A stretch of 64,000 nt of DNA from Plasmodium brasilianum (lineage: Eukaryota > Apicomplexa > Aconoidasida > Haemosporida > Plasmodiidae), in NCBI RefSeq assembly GCF_023973825.1, contig NC_090117.1, positions 1,174,051-1,238,050 on the forward strand. The letters are read 5' to 3'. Below the pieces are notes generated by a model, which was not told the DNA's origin, searched no databases, and saw nothing but the letters and a program-made list of their open reading frames with translations. The position numbers and the translations under genes are program-made. Positions 1 through 13,500 of the stretch are shown here, one piece after another (the stretch's first letter is position 1; each line of letters opens with the position of its first letter).

Positions 1-1640
1 TTATGGAAATACTAACAAATATTTTTTGGAAATAAATTATTATGGGAGATAAATGTTTTAATGTATATTTTATATAAGAATATTTTCATAGGATTTTTAG
101 ATTTTATTAATACTTTAGGTAGGAATCATCAATATAAACTAATATTATTTTGCTTTTAAAAATGAATTCTTTATAGCACATTACCTATTTTATAATTCAT
201 GGAACCTTATAAATAAATGAAGGGCTTAAAGTACATATATCATTAGATAGCCTACATAATGGTTCGATATAAAACTGTTTCATAATAATTACGCATGTGT
301 ATATAATAAAAAAAAATTTATTAATTAAAATTTATTATGTATCGTTTTTTTTATTATAGTATTAAGAGAAATTTTTTTTGAACGAATATTAATCTGTTAT
401 TAGTACGTCTAATGGAGCATTTGCTTGTTTTGATCTGCCTTAAAAAATAAGTTCTTTAGAAAAGTGAATGATATAGGCATAATAAAATTTAATTAAACAA
501 TATGAAAATAAATTTTAAGGTAAATAAATTTTTTTTTTAGCAACATTATATATAAATAATCATTTAATAGTTGTGATACATTATATTTTTTTTCTATACA
601 TTTGTTTACGGAAAAAAACGTAGGTTCTTAAATATGTACAAAAGGATATATATTTTACATTAATTACTAGGAAATTTAATTAATTTTTTTAATATTTTTC
701 TAATAATTTAACATTAAGTAAAAGATAATCCAAGTAATACATATATGCTAGTTAATAACAATATTATTATGCTTTTATTATTAATGTATGCTTCAATGTA
801 TTTTAATTAATATATGAAGATATACTTTGAGTAGAAGAATTAATTGTATAAGATTAATATATACTATTTTTTGCTGAAATTAATATGTGACCTTTTCGCA
901 TGATATAACCATAATTTTTTTAAAAGTGCTATTATGTAAATTTAAATGACCCCAATATTAATAATAATATTTTTATTTATTATAGATAAGTAGGTATATA
1001 AAAGTATTACTTAGCATATGAAACAGCTTATTTATTCCTCATTTTTTCTATTATAAAATTTGATATAGAAAATTGGAAATAATATGTGGATTAATATGAA
1101 TAAAGAAATTTATCATTCTAATAAAAAAACATTTTAATATTTTTTAATACTTTCTTATTTTTTTTTTTTTTTTATTACATTTGTTCTAAATATATATAAT
1201 TAATTAAAAACGAAAAAATTAAATTGAAAATTTGGGAATATTTCATCTAAATTGAATATGATAATTTAAACTTAATTAAGAATAATGATTTTTAATAATT
1301 ATTATACAAAAATAAAAAATTAGTTATTATTTTACAAAAAAAAAATTTTTTGTTCATGAATTATGTAATATATAATAAATTATGTTTTTTTCAGTATGCT
1401 ATAATCTATAAAATACTATATGTGCACAAGGAGTAACTAAATCATATTTTATAAATAAAGTAATATATATTGTTTTGCATCACTTATTATGGCAATTGTT
1501 TTATTTACATGAGTAATATTTCTAAGAATAATAGCATGTTCTTCTAAAATATAATGTTAATAAAATACAAATTATTAATAGATTTTCACCTTAATATTAG
1601 TATTAACTGTTGTAGTATTCAGAGAAATGTATAATATATA

Positions 1641-1690
1641 TATTCTATGCCTTCTATATATTCTACATAAGCTCAATATTTCTAAATAAA
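1641..1690 (+). promoter_or_regulatory. Shared pyrimidine-rich upstream block
   Basis: TTCTATGCCTTCTATATATT, followed by CTCAATATTTCTAAATA, recurs almost unchanged upstream of the 52534 gene (52110-52160). Related blocks lie upstream of most other fam genes here. This copy is about 470 bases before the ATG rather than about 420, because a 52-base tandem duplication lies between. A promoter role is inference. Confidence 0.45.
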
Positions 1691-1841
1691 TAGAAAGTAT
1701 ATATTCTTATTTTTAATTTATTGTGAAAAAGATCAAACAAAAATAATAATTTTATCAAAGTATTATATTAAATAATCATATTATATATTGTGAATATTTA
1801 TGAATATATTTTAATTTTTTTTTTTAAATGAACATTACTTT

Positions 1842-1945
1842 TTTTTTATAACATTAGGGTAAAAATTTTATATTATATCTATAAATTATTTTTTTTTTTA
1901 TAACATTAGGGTAAAAATTTTATATTATATCTATAAATTTTTTTT
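1842..1945. repeat. 52-base direct tandem duplication (two copies)
   Basis: A unit containing ATAACATTAGGGTAAAAATT and then TATTATATCTATAAATT occurs twice with a 52-base period. The homologous flank of the 52534 gene has a single, more diverged copy, so the duplication is specific to this locus. The TTAGGGT inside resembles a telomere repeat only by chance, since there is no array. Confidence 0.85.
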
Positions 1946-2119
1946 TTTTTTTGTAGATGTAAAATTGGATATAGTTATATGCATTATATTAAATGTTTAA
2001 GAAGAAATAATAAAAATAAGTATTTTAAATGAACTTATTCTTCTTTTTAATTTGAAATATATTATTATAATATTATTTTATTTCTTTCTAATTATATTAT
2101 AATATTAATGATCTATAAC

Positions 2120-3017
2120 ATGGAACAAAAAATTAAGCTAATCTTATGCATAAAAATTGCTATGTTTATACATTTATATTGGATATGTCTTTTTAACAAT
2201 GATACAGTATTATGATATTATTTAAGGATATATTTATTATTTATATTATTAGTATTATATATTTATTTACATTGTTTTTTTATAAAATATGTATTATATT
2301 AAATGGCAAATATTTACATTTCTCTTTTTTTCTTAGAGACCGTTTAGCAAATGCTTGTATGAAAAATTAGACCCTCGTGTAAAATCATATGCAAGAAATT
2401 ATCGATTACTAACAAAATATAAACAACAAAATAGTTCATGCATTATAGGTTTAAGAGAGGATATATCCAATAATGGAAAATGCAAAAAAAAAAATATATC
2501 TAATAATGAAAAAGGATCCAAAGAACAAAAAAAACTGTCAAATAGAGATTTACTAAATAAGAAGCAATACTATACGCAAATAATAGATTATAATAATGCA
2601 ATGTTTGATGGAAAACATTTCCATTTTGAAAAAAAATGGATAAAAAAGAAAAACTATGATTATTTCATTGAAAAAAAAAGGAGAATTAGTGATATAGCTT
2701 TAAAAAAAATAAAATTTAGAAAGTACAGATATGGAGTTGTCATGTTTTTTCTTTTCTTCATTTTGGGAATAGGATTATCCGTGTCATGTCAATTTAAGTC
2801 GATCAGTGCATCGGATGGAACGAATGGAATAGATAGTCAGATTTTATCTTTTCTTAAAGGTATACTAGGTTTAGAAAATGAAGGACATGTTTACATATTA
2901 TTATTTGCAGTAACATTCATTATGTTAGCAGCCTTAATTATTGTAGCGATTTATAAGATTTTAAAAAATAATGAAAAATATCAAAAAATTAAATTGATAA
3001 CTGAGGCATATGAATAA
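2120..3017 (+). CDS. fam-m family exported membrane protein
   Basis: Two exons, 2120-2206 and 2337-3017, encode 255 residues. The 130-base GT-AG intron is phase 0. Exon 1 (29 codons, MEQKIKLILC start) is a basic-then-hydrophobic recessed signal/anchor. RLLTK at residues 52-56 sits where an export (PEXEL) motif would lie, but has Lys at position 5 instead of Glu, Asp or Gln. The middle is Lys/Asn-rich. The family block KHFHFEKKWIKK is at about 122-133. Membrane segments lie at about 162-180 and 214-235, and the short basic tail ends KYQKIKLITE. The fam-m name rests on this block from remembered family sequences. The protein is presumably exported to the infected red cell or parasite surface; its function is unknown. 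The start is fixed by alignment with all other exon 1 copies here. It pairs with the fam-l gene 2.5 kb downstream. Confidence 0.85.
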
Positions 3018-3187
3018 TATTATGTATGTATTTCTCTGCAAGCAAGTTATTAATATGATGTTATATTTGCAATGTTTTCAGTAATATATCCTTAGTTAAA
3101 ATAACTGTGATTACCACAATTTTATAAATACAAGGGTATATAAATGCATTTTTTTATGAATTACAATAAAGACTTTTGTTCTTAACT

Positions 3188-3240
3188 TTTTTGTCAATTA
3201 GAATATTTTAATGTTTTGTAATATGCATTTTAACGTGTTA
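3188..3240 (+). promoter_or_regulatory. Shared 3' element after fam-m gene
   Basis: TTTTGTCAATTAGAATATTT and then TAATGTTTTGTAAT match a block found 160-190 bases downstream of the stop codon in every fam-type gene of the window. A role in 3'-end formation or mRNA stability is possible but is inference. Confidence 0.4.
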
Positions 3241-3536
3241 GTTAATCTTTATTACGTATATTTAATATAAAATACTTATTTGTGTATTTATACACATATT
3301 CAAGGAAAATATATTTTTTTGCTTTAAAATGAATAAATAATATCATAATATGCTTATCTTTATTGAATACTTGTGATAATTTATATCTAATATAATAATT
3401 GTTACTTCTCAACTCAAGTATTCTACTTATTTAAAATCATTATTTGTTGTAGCTATTAAGAAAATGTATTATTAACTCTATGTATAAATATGACTTTTTT
3501 GATATTTGCGTGAAAGGAATTCAATATATTTAATAT

Positions 3537-3558
3537 TATATATATATATATATATATA
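3537..3558. repeat. (TA)11 microsatellite
   Basis: Perfect TA dinucleotide run. Confidence 0.9.
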
Positions 3559-5145
3559 AATATATGTATGTATATTTTTAATTTAAGATAAAACTTTATA
3601 TTCATTTTATATGATATGTTTTGTGTATATTATTTCATAGAATGTAGAAGCTATAAAAAAATTTTTAACGGAATATTAATTTCTTTTGAAACGTATAAGT
3701 GTAAAATTATAAATATATAAAAAAAAAATATTTTTTTAAAATATAATCTGTTTATAATTATTTAACAACTTTGACATCCTAAATCATTACAATTAAATGA
3801 ATTGATAAAAACTTTTATCATTTTTTTCTTGTACTTAAATATAATTTTTATACAATTTTGAATGATTTAATCATATTCACATTAAATAGAAAATCAATAA
3901 ATAAATATAATATATATTGTTTTCATTTTCTATTTCATTCAAAAATTAAATTAATGAATCAAATATAATCACATATTAATAGGCATTATCTACAAATCCT
4001 TTTTTTTATATACTTATAATAGTGAATTTCTAAAAATGTGATATATATCTACAAAATTTAAATTGACATTAAAAAAAATTATAACAAAAATATATTTAAT
4101 AAATTAGTTTCTTCATGTATAGTTATTTATTTATGCATTTAAGATATATTTTATTGTTGTCTATAAATGTTTTAAGTTTTCTTTTTATTTTAGGTATATA
4201 TAAATACACATAGAGATTATATTGACCATGAGGAATTCATTCATATTTGCAATGCTCATTTTTTTAATAAAATAAAGTAATAAAATTAAAGGAATTTTCA
4301 TATGTAATTCATGTGTAGAATATTAGTTTTTAGTTTAGGTTTCAAAGATCAATATTCGGGCTATTTTTATGAAATAGTCAAAATATATTGATGCTAATTT
4401 AGTTTTAGTGGTAATTATATATGGAGAGTTATAAAATTTGTGTGTTATTTTAATGATCCAATAAATAATGGGATACCTGTATTTAATAATTTATTTTTTT
4501 ACATGAATAATTTTGATTTCATTGTATCTTACATATATTACTAAAATATATATGCTAAAATAAATGAATGAAACAACATTTGTTTTTATTTTTATTCTTG
4601 ATAAAATTGTATAAACCTATTTTTAAAATTAGTTTAATCTAATATTTGTAGGTTCTATAAAAATTTTACTTTTTTTTTTTTTATTATATATATATATTTA
4701 ATTAAACTAAGAATTAATTAGGTCAAATCATTCACAAGCACTTCATTGAGAAATAATGGTATAATTTAAACATTAATATCAATTATTAATTTTAAGAAGA
4801 ATTATAGAATAATAGGAATTCACAATTTCTCTAGATGTAAAACATTTATTTTTATATATATGTAGTATATTACTAATGCGATTTTTGAAATATATTAAAA
4901 GACATAAAAGGATGAAAATGATCATGTAATAACTAACGTAAATATCGTAAATAATATAATACAGAAAATTATAAGTAATATTATTTTCTACATTTATGAT
5001 AACTATTAATATATTGTTATAATAATCAATATTTTACCAGATATAAAGAGTGTTTCCATACATAATGCGTATGGAAATATAATTATTAATAAAAAAAAGT
5101 CTTTAAAATTAGTTATTATTCTTTTATTATATAGAACAATATATT

Positions 5146-5190
5146 GTCTATATTCTCTCTCTTCTATATTCTATAACAAGTGAATATTTA
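5146..5190 (+). promoter_or_regulatory. Shared pyrimidine-rich upstream block
   Basis: CTATATTCTCTCTCTTCTAT then ATTCTATAACAAGTGAATATTT, about 410 bases before the fam-l ATG at 5570. It is clearly related to the blocks at 17055, 20725 and 56041. Confidence 0.45.
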
Positions 5191-5569
5191 GAAAAATTAA
5201 AAAATGATATATATATATTTTTATTTTATTTTGTAAGTAGGTAATAAAAAAATTATCAATCTTATTTGCTGTATAAAATAAATAGGTTGTATATTTTAAA
5301 TATTTATTGATAATTCAATTTATATTTTTCTAATAAATTTTTGTTTATTATGAATTACGTTAATATAAAAATTTTAAATATTTATTTAAAGTTAGTTTTC
5401 ATAGTCTCTGCTATAAAAAAAATATACTCATATATATTTTATTACGTTTTTATGAAGAGAAAAAAAAAAACTAATTAAATAAGTATATTATCGTTTATCT
5501 TTATAAGTGTATTATATTATTTTTAATGGTTTCTATAGTGAATATATAACAATGTTAAAAGTATATATC

Positions 5570-6598
5570 ATGAAACAAAAGATTAAGTTACATTTATATA
5601 TTAAAATATTTCTGTTTGTCCTTTCAGCTTGGATATATCATTTTAACAATGATAGGGTATGATAATATGATTTATCCATATTTTCCATATTGCTATATTT
5701 CATTTTTTATTTTTTACTTTTACTGATAATGTTTTTTATCATGATGCTATTTATCGTTAAATATGAAATATTTTCTTTGCTTTTTTAGTTTAAGTATAAC
5801 AAATATTTGGAACAGAATCATATTCTTAAAAGAATATTAAGTATAAGAAACTGCAGATTATTAGCAAAATGTAAGAAAACTAATAATACGAATACTGTGG
5901 ATTTAATAGTTGATATACCACGTAATGGAGTGTACGAAAAAAGAGACATACCTTATAATGATAAAAGGAACACAACAAAGAATAAACAATCATGCAGAAA
6001 TTCATTAAATAATGCTAGTGATCATAGGCAGGCTACGAAAAATAGATCTTGTATATATGAAACAAAAAAATATTCTCGTTTAGAAAAAAAAATATTCAAA
6101 GAGCTTGATTACACGGATTTTCTTAAAAATAACAGAACAGTAAGAGATAGTATTTACAAAAAAATAATATTTAAAAAATACGGATTGAGAATCGCATTAC
6201 CTTTATTACTGTTTTTGTTTTTATTGATAGTGTGCATAATAGAATTAACTCTGGGATTGTCTGGTAAAGGTTGTTTATTGTCTTACTTAGGTTTGAAGAA
6301 GGAACATTTAGAAACACTGTCAAAAGATGGAGATGGAACCTTGTCAACATTTGTAAATTTGTTGAAAAAGCTAACAGGTTTTTGGGAGCACTCCGGAATT
6401 TTTGGTACTAAGGATGCTTGTGATTTTTGTAAAGAAGTCTCAAATGCTGTTAGTAATGCATGTATATTAGGACGATTCTTTCGTATTCTCATATGTTTTG
6501 TACCATTTTTTATATTATGTTTCACATTTATTTCATGGATTATTTATTACCATAAAAAATTTAAGAAATATGAAAAAATTAAGTTCAGGAAAAGATAA
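5570..6598 (+). CDS. fam-l family exported membrane protein
   Basis: Two exons, 5570-5656 and 5789-6598, with a 132-base phase-0 intron; 298 residues, the longest fam protein here. Exon 1 (MKQKIKLHLY...) is the usual 29-codon hydrophobic leader. Exon 2 has RLLAK at 52-56, a polar Lys/Asn-rich segment, and the family signature ETKKYSRLEKKIFKELDY at about 120-137 followed by DFLKNNRT. Membrane segment 1 is at about 164-184. An extracellular or lumenal loop holds several cysteines (GKGC, DACDFC, NACIL), membrane segment 2 is at about 258-283, and the tail is KKYEKIKFRKR. The loop cysteines are more numerous than in the neighbouring members, which suggests disulphides. This is inferred to be the second half of a fam-m/fam-l doublet. 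Function unknown; the start is set by homology. Confidence 0.85.
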
Positions 6599-6780
6599 AA
6601 AATTTTAGCGAATATTTTTTTTTCTTTATGGAAATCTTTAATAAGATGTAATATCTGTAATAATAATAGATATACTGTTAATAAAAATAACAATAACAAA
6701 ATAATAGCTTATTTTATTTTGATGCATCTACATGCTGGTGACTATTTTGATACAAAAGTGTAAAAATAGAAGTTCTTATT

Positions 6781-6840
6781 TTTTTTGCGAATTTTGATAT
6801 TCTGAGGTTTTTAATTTGTATTATAATGTATTGTTTCAGC
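6781..6840 (+). promoter_or_regulatory. Shared 3' element after fam-l gene
   Basis: GCGAATTTTGATATTCTGAG and TTTTTAATTTGTATTATAATG, about 185 bases after the stop, is this gene's version of the conserved downstream block. Confidence 0.4.
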
Positions 6841-7350
6841 TTAGATAAGTATTATGATTTAATATATATATTTTTTTTAATAGTTTTTCTTTAAAAATCT
6901 ATATTTATTTTTTTTTAAATAAATATATAGTAGAACATATCGTAAATTTTATTGTAATATGATAATTTATACATGATAAAGAAATTATTTCTACTTGTAT
7001 TTTAGCTCTATGTAGTCTAAAATTATTATTTTTTTTATTATTATAAAAACATATTATTAGTGTTAAATTAGCAATAAATATTTCTTGATTTTTTAATGAA
7101 AAAATGTGAATAAATATTGTTGTACAGATTAGTACATTAAATTGTTTTTTAATTAGGAAGAAATTTAGTATTTATTCAAATAAATAAGTTTTATTAGGAA
7201 TAGATTTAAAACAAAATTATTCTAAAATATTTTTTGATGTCCTTTTAAGTTTTTTTTAGCATGGGATGTATTTGAAGTTATAAGTAATAAAAAAATATCT
7301 TTATTAAGTATCTATCATTTTTAAATATTAAATTATAGATTATATATATT

Positions 7351-7375
7351 TACAATTAAATGAATAGTTAAAACT
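7351..7375 (+). promoter_or_regulatory. Shared distal 3' element
   Basis: TACAATTAAATGAATAGTTA, about 755 bases after the stop, matches 3781-3810, 19211-19235, 22821-22842, 32170-32195 and 54150-54180. Its role is unknown. Confidence 0.4.
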
Positions 7376-10282
7376 ATTTACTCTTTTATTATTTAGTTTA
7401 ATTATGGTATTTATTAAATTGTGGAAGGATGAATTATGTATATACTATATACATAACATATTAATAAAAGTAATAAATATATTTTTTATGATTAACATCA
7501 TTAAAGATTAAACTAACGGAATAGATTTTGTATATTAATAGATAATATGAATAAAGTTTTTTTTTTTTTTTTTATAATAGATATATTTTAAGTAATGATA
7601 TATATCGCTAAAAAAATATATTATTAATGGAAATGGAAATATGTATATATATCCTATATGGAGTAATAATATAGGGGTATTATATATATGTACTATTTAT
7701 TATATCTATAAATATATTATGTGTAATGTTATATTAGATATTCCTAGAAATACATGTAATTTATATTGATAGTTGCTCTTTCATCTATATTTATAAGGTT
7801 CATTTTTTAATTAAAATCAAATTATAAAAAGTGTATTATATATTTATATATATTTAACAAATAAATAATATTGTTTTTTTTCGTTAGATATTTTTTAATT
7901 AGGTCTACTTAAGAAAAAAATCTTTTTTTTTAATACCTTTTAATTAGATAAAGGCAATAAATATTGTTTTACATGTAATATATTTCTAGTGAACTAGATG
8001 AGTAAATTTAATTTATTGAATTTGATTTTTTATAGATAAAAACAAAATGGATAATATAATATAAATGTATATTTTAGTTTTTATAATCATATGTATTTTA
8101 AAATGTACTGATTTTATTATGAATTAAAATATATATTTTTTTTTCTTTGCAAAAATATAGTAAGGGGATGGAAAATATGGATCTGTCTATATGGAAAAAG
8201 TTACTTTATAATGGTGAGAAAATTGCTAAAAAGTATTTAATAAAATATACATTTTTATATATATATATCTTTTTTAATATTTTATATTATCATATTTTAT
8301 AAAAACATTTTCTTCTATGTACATAATATATATATGTATCTAGAATCATTATTTTACTATAATACATATATATTATTTTTTTCTTATCCAAATATATTAA
8401 ATAATAATAAATTTCTGTAAAAGAAATAATTCTAGTTCTTGTGTTACATGTTTAATTAGAAACTATATAGACAATGAATATTTCTATAAATGTTCATCTT
8501 AAATTTTAAAAGAATATTAAGAACATAAAATCTATCACAATTTTTTTTATTTCCTACATGTTACAGTAGTATTCCCATTACAGTAATTTTTATATTGGAC
8601 CTAGTAAGAAAAAATGCACAACTGTAAACATATATTTATGTCATTCTATATTTTAACTATCTATTAATATTAAATGATTTGAAAAAAGTATTGGAATTAT
8701 TTAAAAAGCTCCACATATAATATACACATGTTTCATAATATGAGGGCCTCATGAATATTATTAAATATTATTTATTTTATGAATAAATATATGTTAATTA
8801 TATGTGATCATGAACTTTAATCAAGTAAAATAAGCAAATATATTTAAATTATTCATTGTTATTCCTAAATAATATTTATTATTAACACTATTTTTGTTAT
8901 AGTATGGCTGACAGAACGTATGCAACAATTTTTATTACAGCTCTTTTGTACATTGAGTGGTAGTTAATTAATACATATTTTTTTTTGAATTACAATTGTA
9001 ATATTATTACATATCTAGTAATTATTCGAGTAATATAATATTATTTTTGATTGTAATTTTAATGTGTGCATTATTTTCAGTAAATACGTGATCTTAAAAA
9101 TAATTATATTTATGTTATAAAAATGAGAAAATAAGACACTGGAAATATATTTAGTGCACTTTTGTTGGATAAAGTATATTAATATAACAAATAATTATTA
9201 TATATTAATTTGATATGTTTCTTAATTTGTGTAATATCATATTACATATTTTAAAAAATATTATTTCCTGTAAAAAAAAACAAAAAATTTATTAAAATTT
9301 TTTCTTTTTTAATTAGTAAATGAATCTAGTTTACAAATAGAAATATATAAGTATAGAAATAGTGCATGTGTCTTTTATAAGTTAATATATGTTTAGTTAA
9401 TTCTTATTTCATAAATAATATAATGTAGAGGTAATATTTTGTTTTATATGGTTAAAAAAGCAAATATACTTATGAAATATGGTAATATAATATTTAAAAT
9501 AATAATTATTATATTAAAATTGTATTATTTTTGAATTTAATAAAATATTTATCTATTATACAATATCACAAAAAAGGAAATCATTTGAACAATTGGTATA
9601 ATGTTTTCATAATTAGCTAATTTTATTATATGTATTATATATATGAGAGGACTTACTGATATAAGTTGAAAAATAAAAATGTTTTAACCTTGTAGTATTT
9701 ATCAATTATAGAATATATATTTATTACAGAAACTGGATATGTTCTTATTTGTGTATTAATTTTTAAATCTCTTTATATGTACTTCGTTTTATTTTCTTAA
9801 TTATTTGTATCAATGTATCCTATACCTATACTATTATGTTAGTATATCTCAATTAAATATTCATATATTTTCTTTTCTTTTTAATCTTTTCCGAATATCT
9901 TATAAATAGTTACATGTATAAATGAGTACTTAATTTATATTACATATATACTTGTATTTCTGAAACGTTCTTTCCTTTAATATTTTATTTTTTCTTTTTA
10001 CACAAATATTATACTTCCTTATTTTACCTCACCTTTATGGTTCTCTCTTTATCCATCCTTTTTTACTTACTTTTTTTTGTTTATATATTATTTGGAATTG
10101 ATATATGAAAAATTGAAATTTTAAAAAAGGAAATTATTAAATTTTATGTCAATGAACTTGTAATGTATTTTTGAAAAAAAAATAAATTAGAATTTCCATT
10201 TTGTCAATGCAAAAAAGTTACTAAAATGTCAATGGAGGGTTGAATTTTTATAATAATTGATGTAATATTTGTAATTATAACT

Positions 10283-10511
10283 ATGAACGTTAATTTGTGT
10301 TATGTTATTTTTATGCTATTTCTTGTGAGCTTTATAGTAAAGGACTGTGCATGCAAAAGTTTTAGGAGAAAAGAAAATAGAGTAGTAAGGGCTAATAATA
10401 TATACATCGTAAGTATAACAGTATTAATTTCAAAAAAAATGATCTTTCTTTTTTTAGGATACATGTATTTATATGATGCAACATAATTTTCGTAAAAGTA
10501 CGTTAACATAA
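10283..10511 (+). CDS. Possible small two-exon secreted peptide, doubtful
   Basis: Exon 1 10283-10408 encodes 42 residues starting MNVNLCYVIFMLFLVSFIV, a good signal-peptide shape followed by KDCACKSFRRKEN. It ends at ATC|GTAAGT, a perfect splice donor. A T-rich stretch ends TTTTTTTAG at 10457. Splicing there is phase 0 and gives 17 more residues (DTCIYMMQHNF...) to TAA at 10509-10511, 59 in total with three cysteines. Against it: the 49-base intron is very short, there is no paralogue in the window, and the product is tiny. It sits in a stretch less dominated by pure A/T runs than its surroundings. Family not recognised. It could equally be the 5' end of a decayed gene. Confidence 0.25.
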
Positions 10512-13500
10512 GGAAGGGGATAATGGAGATGAAGCAAAACGATAATCGAAAAACCATGAAAAAGTAAAACAAGTACAAATGGAAACAGGAAACATAAAAA
10601 AAAAGAATAACATAAAATATAAATGATTATAATAGCAAATGTATAAGAACAGTATAAATCAAAATTTTTTTTTTTTTTACTTTGTTTTCCATGGTGAGCG
10701 TTCGATTACAAAGTTATTGTTTTAAATATGTATGATGGATATAAAAAAAAATGGAAAATACAAAAGAAAAATGAAAAAGAAAACATCAAAAAAAAAAAAA
10801 AAAGGATAAATGTTTACAATACTTTTTTATTTTATATATTCTTCTCTTAATTCGTTGGAGAAGTCGAAAAATTGAGAAAATATCATTGTAATTATGTACT
10901 GCAACGTGATTTGGGATTATAAAAAATAAAATTTGTTTTGTTCGAATTTTTTTTTTGTATCACATACGTTGGTACATCGTGTACATGTATGTACGAATAC
11001 GTATGTGTACATATATGCATAGGGTCGATAGAAGTATGTGCCCATTTATGTGTTTCCACTGGTGTACCTTACTAAATATCATAAAATGAATATTTATATT
11101 TATATATATTTAAATACATTGAAATATTTGATCATAATTTTACAGGTGCTTGTTGAAATTTTTACTCATAAACAGTGCGCACATGATAAAATTAGAACAA
11201 ATAAACAAAATAAAATGTATTTTATATGATATGCTTTATATTCTTCTGCTTATAACTCCATTTCACCAATTTCTTATTTTAACTGAGTTTCATAAGTATA
11301 TATTTAAATTTTTTTTTTTGTAATTATCCTCACCTGATGAACACTTTTATAAAGGAGCTAATGTGGACATAGCTCATTTAAAACAAAATAAATCTACTAA
11401 TATATTTATGGTCTCGAAGTAATTTCATGTAGATAAATAATTGATATTGTTTGAGGATACTATTATGTGAATGTCTATGTATGATTGTAAAATAGCATTA
11501 TTCATGGGTGAATTATTTTGTAAGCATATAGGGCGCATTTACATACATATATTTTTTTCTTCTCAAGATTTCTCCTTGTACATGTGAGAATATTTACATT
11601 TAAAGTGTAAATGAGTACATATGCATATATATTTATATAGAAACATTTGTGTGTTGGCATGTTTTTTTCAAGAATTTTAAGATATTACAACCATATGTGC
11701 CCTCAACATAGATGAATCTATGTAAAAATTTATGTACATAGGATAGTATGAGTAAATTACTGAAACTATGATATATGAAAAGAGATAATATCAAAAATGA
11801 GTAAACTTCATTGGAATAGTTATTTCACTTACGGATCTTAATAAAGAAAAGGAATATTAAAAACTATGTAAAGCATCTAAAGAGGAAGCAGTTTATATTT
11901 ATTAGTTAAGAGAATCTTCCTCTAACATCAGCTCCAATCTATATTGAATAAAAAGTGCAAACGTACTTTTTATTACGTTTATTAATGATTAATATAAATA
12001 GTGTTAATTAGTTCACTCGTCATAAGAATTATGGAAACCAATGGTCGAACATAAAGATAATGCGTTAAATGCAAATGTATAAAGGGTAAATATAAAAGCT
12101 ATTAGTTCGTCCTAGTACAATGGAACAAAGTTTGTATATACATGCATATATATATATATGAGTATGATGGACTTATGCATATATGCACATGTTTTTAATA
12201 TTCACCATGCACATACAAATATGTAAGGAATTATGCACATGTAATAGTGAAAAATATGCACCAACAAAGGGCGTATTCAGATTTGTATATAAAGTATTAA
12301 TTCACTTGAAACTAAAAAAAAAAAAAATTACACCCTATTCTTTATAATTTTATTTTTTTGTAAACATAATATTAGAGAATTGCGTGTAAACTTATATGTA
12401 ATATGCGACTACTATATACGTCTTGCAAAAATAAATTAATTAGAAATAGTAGATATCAATATATCTATAAACTAAAGTGAACGTAACGTGGATAAAACTC
12501 AAAATTGTTTTCATTTTAGAGATTATTTTAACGTATATATGTTTGCGGGGACATATTGCAATAAAATTCATAGCCGTAATAGAACTGCGGAAAAGATATA
12601 ATACTTCTATAATAAGAATGATTTAAAAAATATTATTTAATGTTACAGTGTAAAAAAAAATTATTTCAGTGAAAATATATATAAAATACATTAATTTAAT
12701 TTTAAATAAAATAATGAAGAAACAAAAATCACATAGTTCATTGTTATTATCGTACTAACACCATGGTTAATTAAAAGAAACATAATCCGTTATAATAAAA
12801 GAACTATTTAAAAGAATTATTGTTATAAGTAACATTATATATATAAGAAATTAGTGAATACTAAAAATTTAATATAAATATATATGATTTAATAGATATA
12901 AATATATAAATTAAGTATATATATATTTAATAATATTATTCACTTAGGTTGAATATCTTCACATAAAAATTAAATATTTCAAGAAAAATGAAAATTATTA
13001 ATAGTTTATCCTTTCATTTAACTGAATATGCATGATTAATTAAATTAAAATTGTGTTAATGTTTTTAATAAATACAACATTCATAATATAATATGGGGAA
13101 ATATTAATGCTCTAAAAATTACCATCCTGATTAATTATATGGGAATTTGGAAAATAATAAATAAATAAATAGGAGTTTGTATCTTTATATATTATTTATC
13201 GTTGTGAATTATTCACATTAGATAGTATTATTTGTTAGGAATGATTGTTATACTCTTTCATATGAGCACAAATTTGTAAATTTTCCTAAAGTAAGGTATA
13301 TCCGTGTAACTTAATTATGTAAATGTCTAAAAAAAAAACTATTTTTCAATAGATTTATATCAATATATATAAATATATATACTATATTATTATGAACTTA
13401 TGAAACAAACAAATTATTATATTACTTTTTTAATGTACTGCATGATAATATGTTTTGTATAACACTTTAGAAGTTTCACGTTTTTATATATTTCTCTTTA

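Larger units (their letters stand above)
1..2119. other. Intergenic, 5' flank of first fam-m gene
   Basis: No credible coding sequence is seen. About 1390-2119 aligns by eye with the flank upstream of the fam-m gene at 52534 (about 51850-52533), including the CATGA(G/A)TAATATTT(C/T)TA stretch near 1510 and 51975. It is therefore conserved promoter-side DNA rather than random filler. Bases 1-1390 show only A/T tracts. Confidence 0.6.
3018..5569. other. Intergenic between fam-m and fam-l
   Basis: No gene is recognised. It holds two elements shared with other fam loci: one at 3188-3240 (TTTTGTCAATTAGAATATTT type, about 170 bases after the stop) and one at 3781-3810 (CATTACAATTAAATGAATTG, about 765 after). 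A (TA)11 microsatellite lies at 3537-3558. The 5' flank of the next gene starts at about 5000. Confidence 0.6.
6599..10282. other. Intergenic, 3' flank of fam-l then featureless
   Basis: It holds the proximal 3' element (6781-6840) and the distal one (7351-7375, TACAATTAAATGAATAGTTA). After about 7.5 kb I see only A/T-rich DNA with scattered chance frames, including a 44-codon frame at 8168 with no homologue here. Confidence 0.6.

Noticed and set aside
1851..1860. ACATTAGGGT as telomere repeat
   Set aside because: Only two occurrences, both inside the 52-base duplication, and no tandem array.
6283..6525. 80-codon minus-strand frame inside the fam-l gene
   Set aside because: Antisense shadow of the coding exon.
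8168..8302. 44-codon frame starting MENMDLSIWKKLLYNG with a GT after codon 15
   Set aside because: No paralogue in the window, no convincing acceptor or following exon, and a length expected by chance in this DNA.
10300..10578. 92-codon minus-strand frame
   Set aside because: Low-complexity hydrophobic translation of A/T-rich DNA overlapping the doubtful small gene; no family match.
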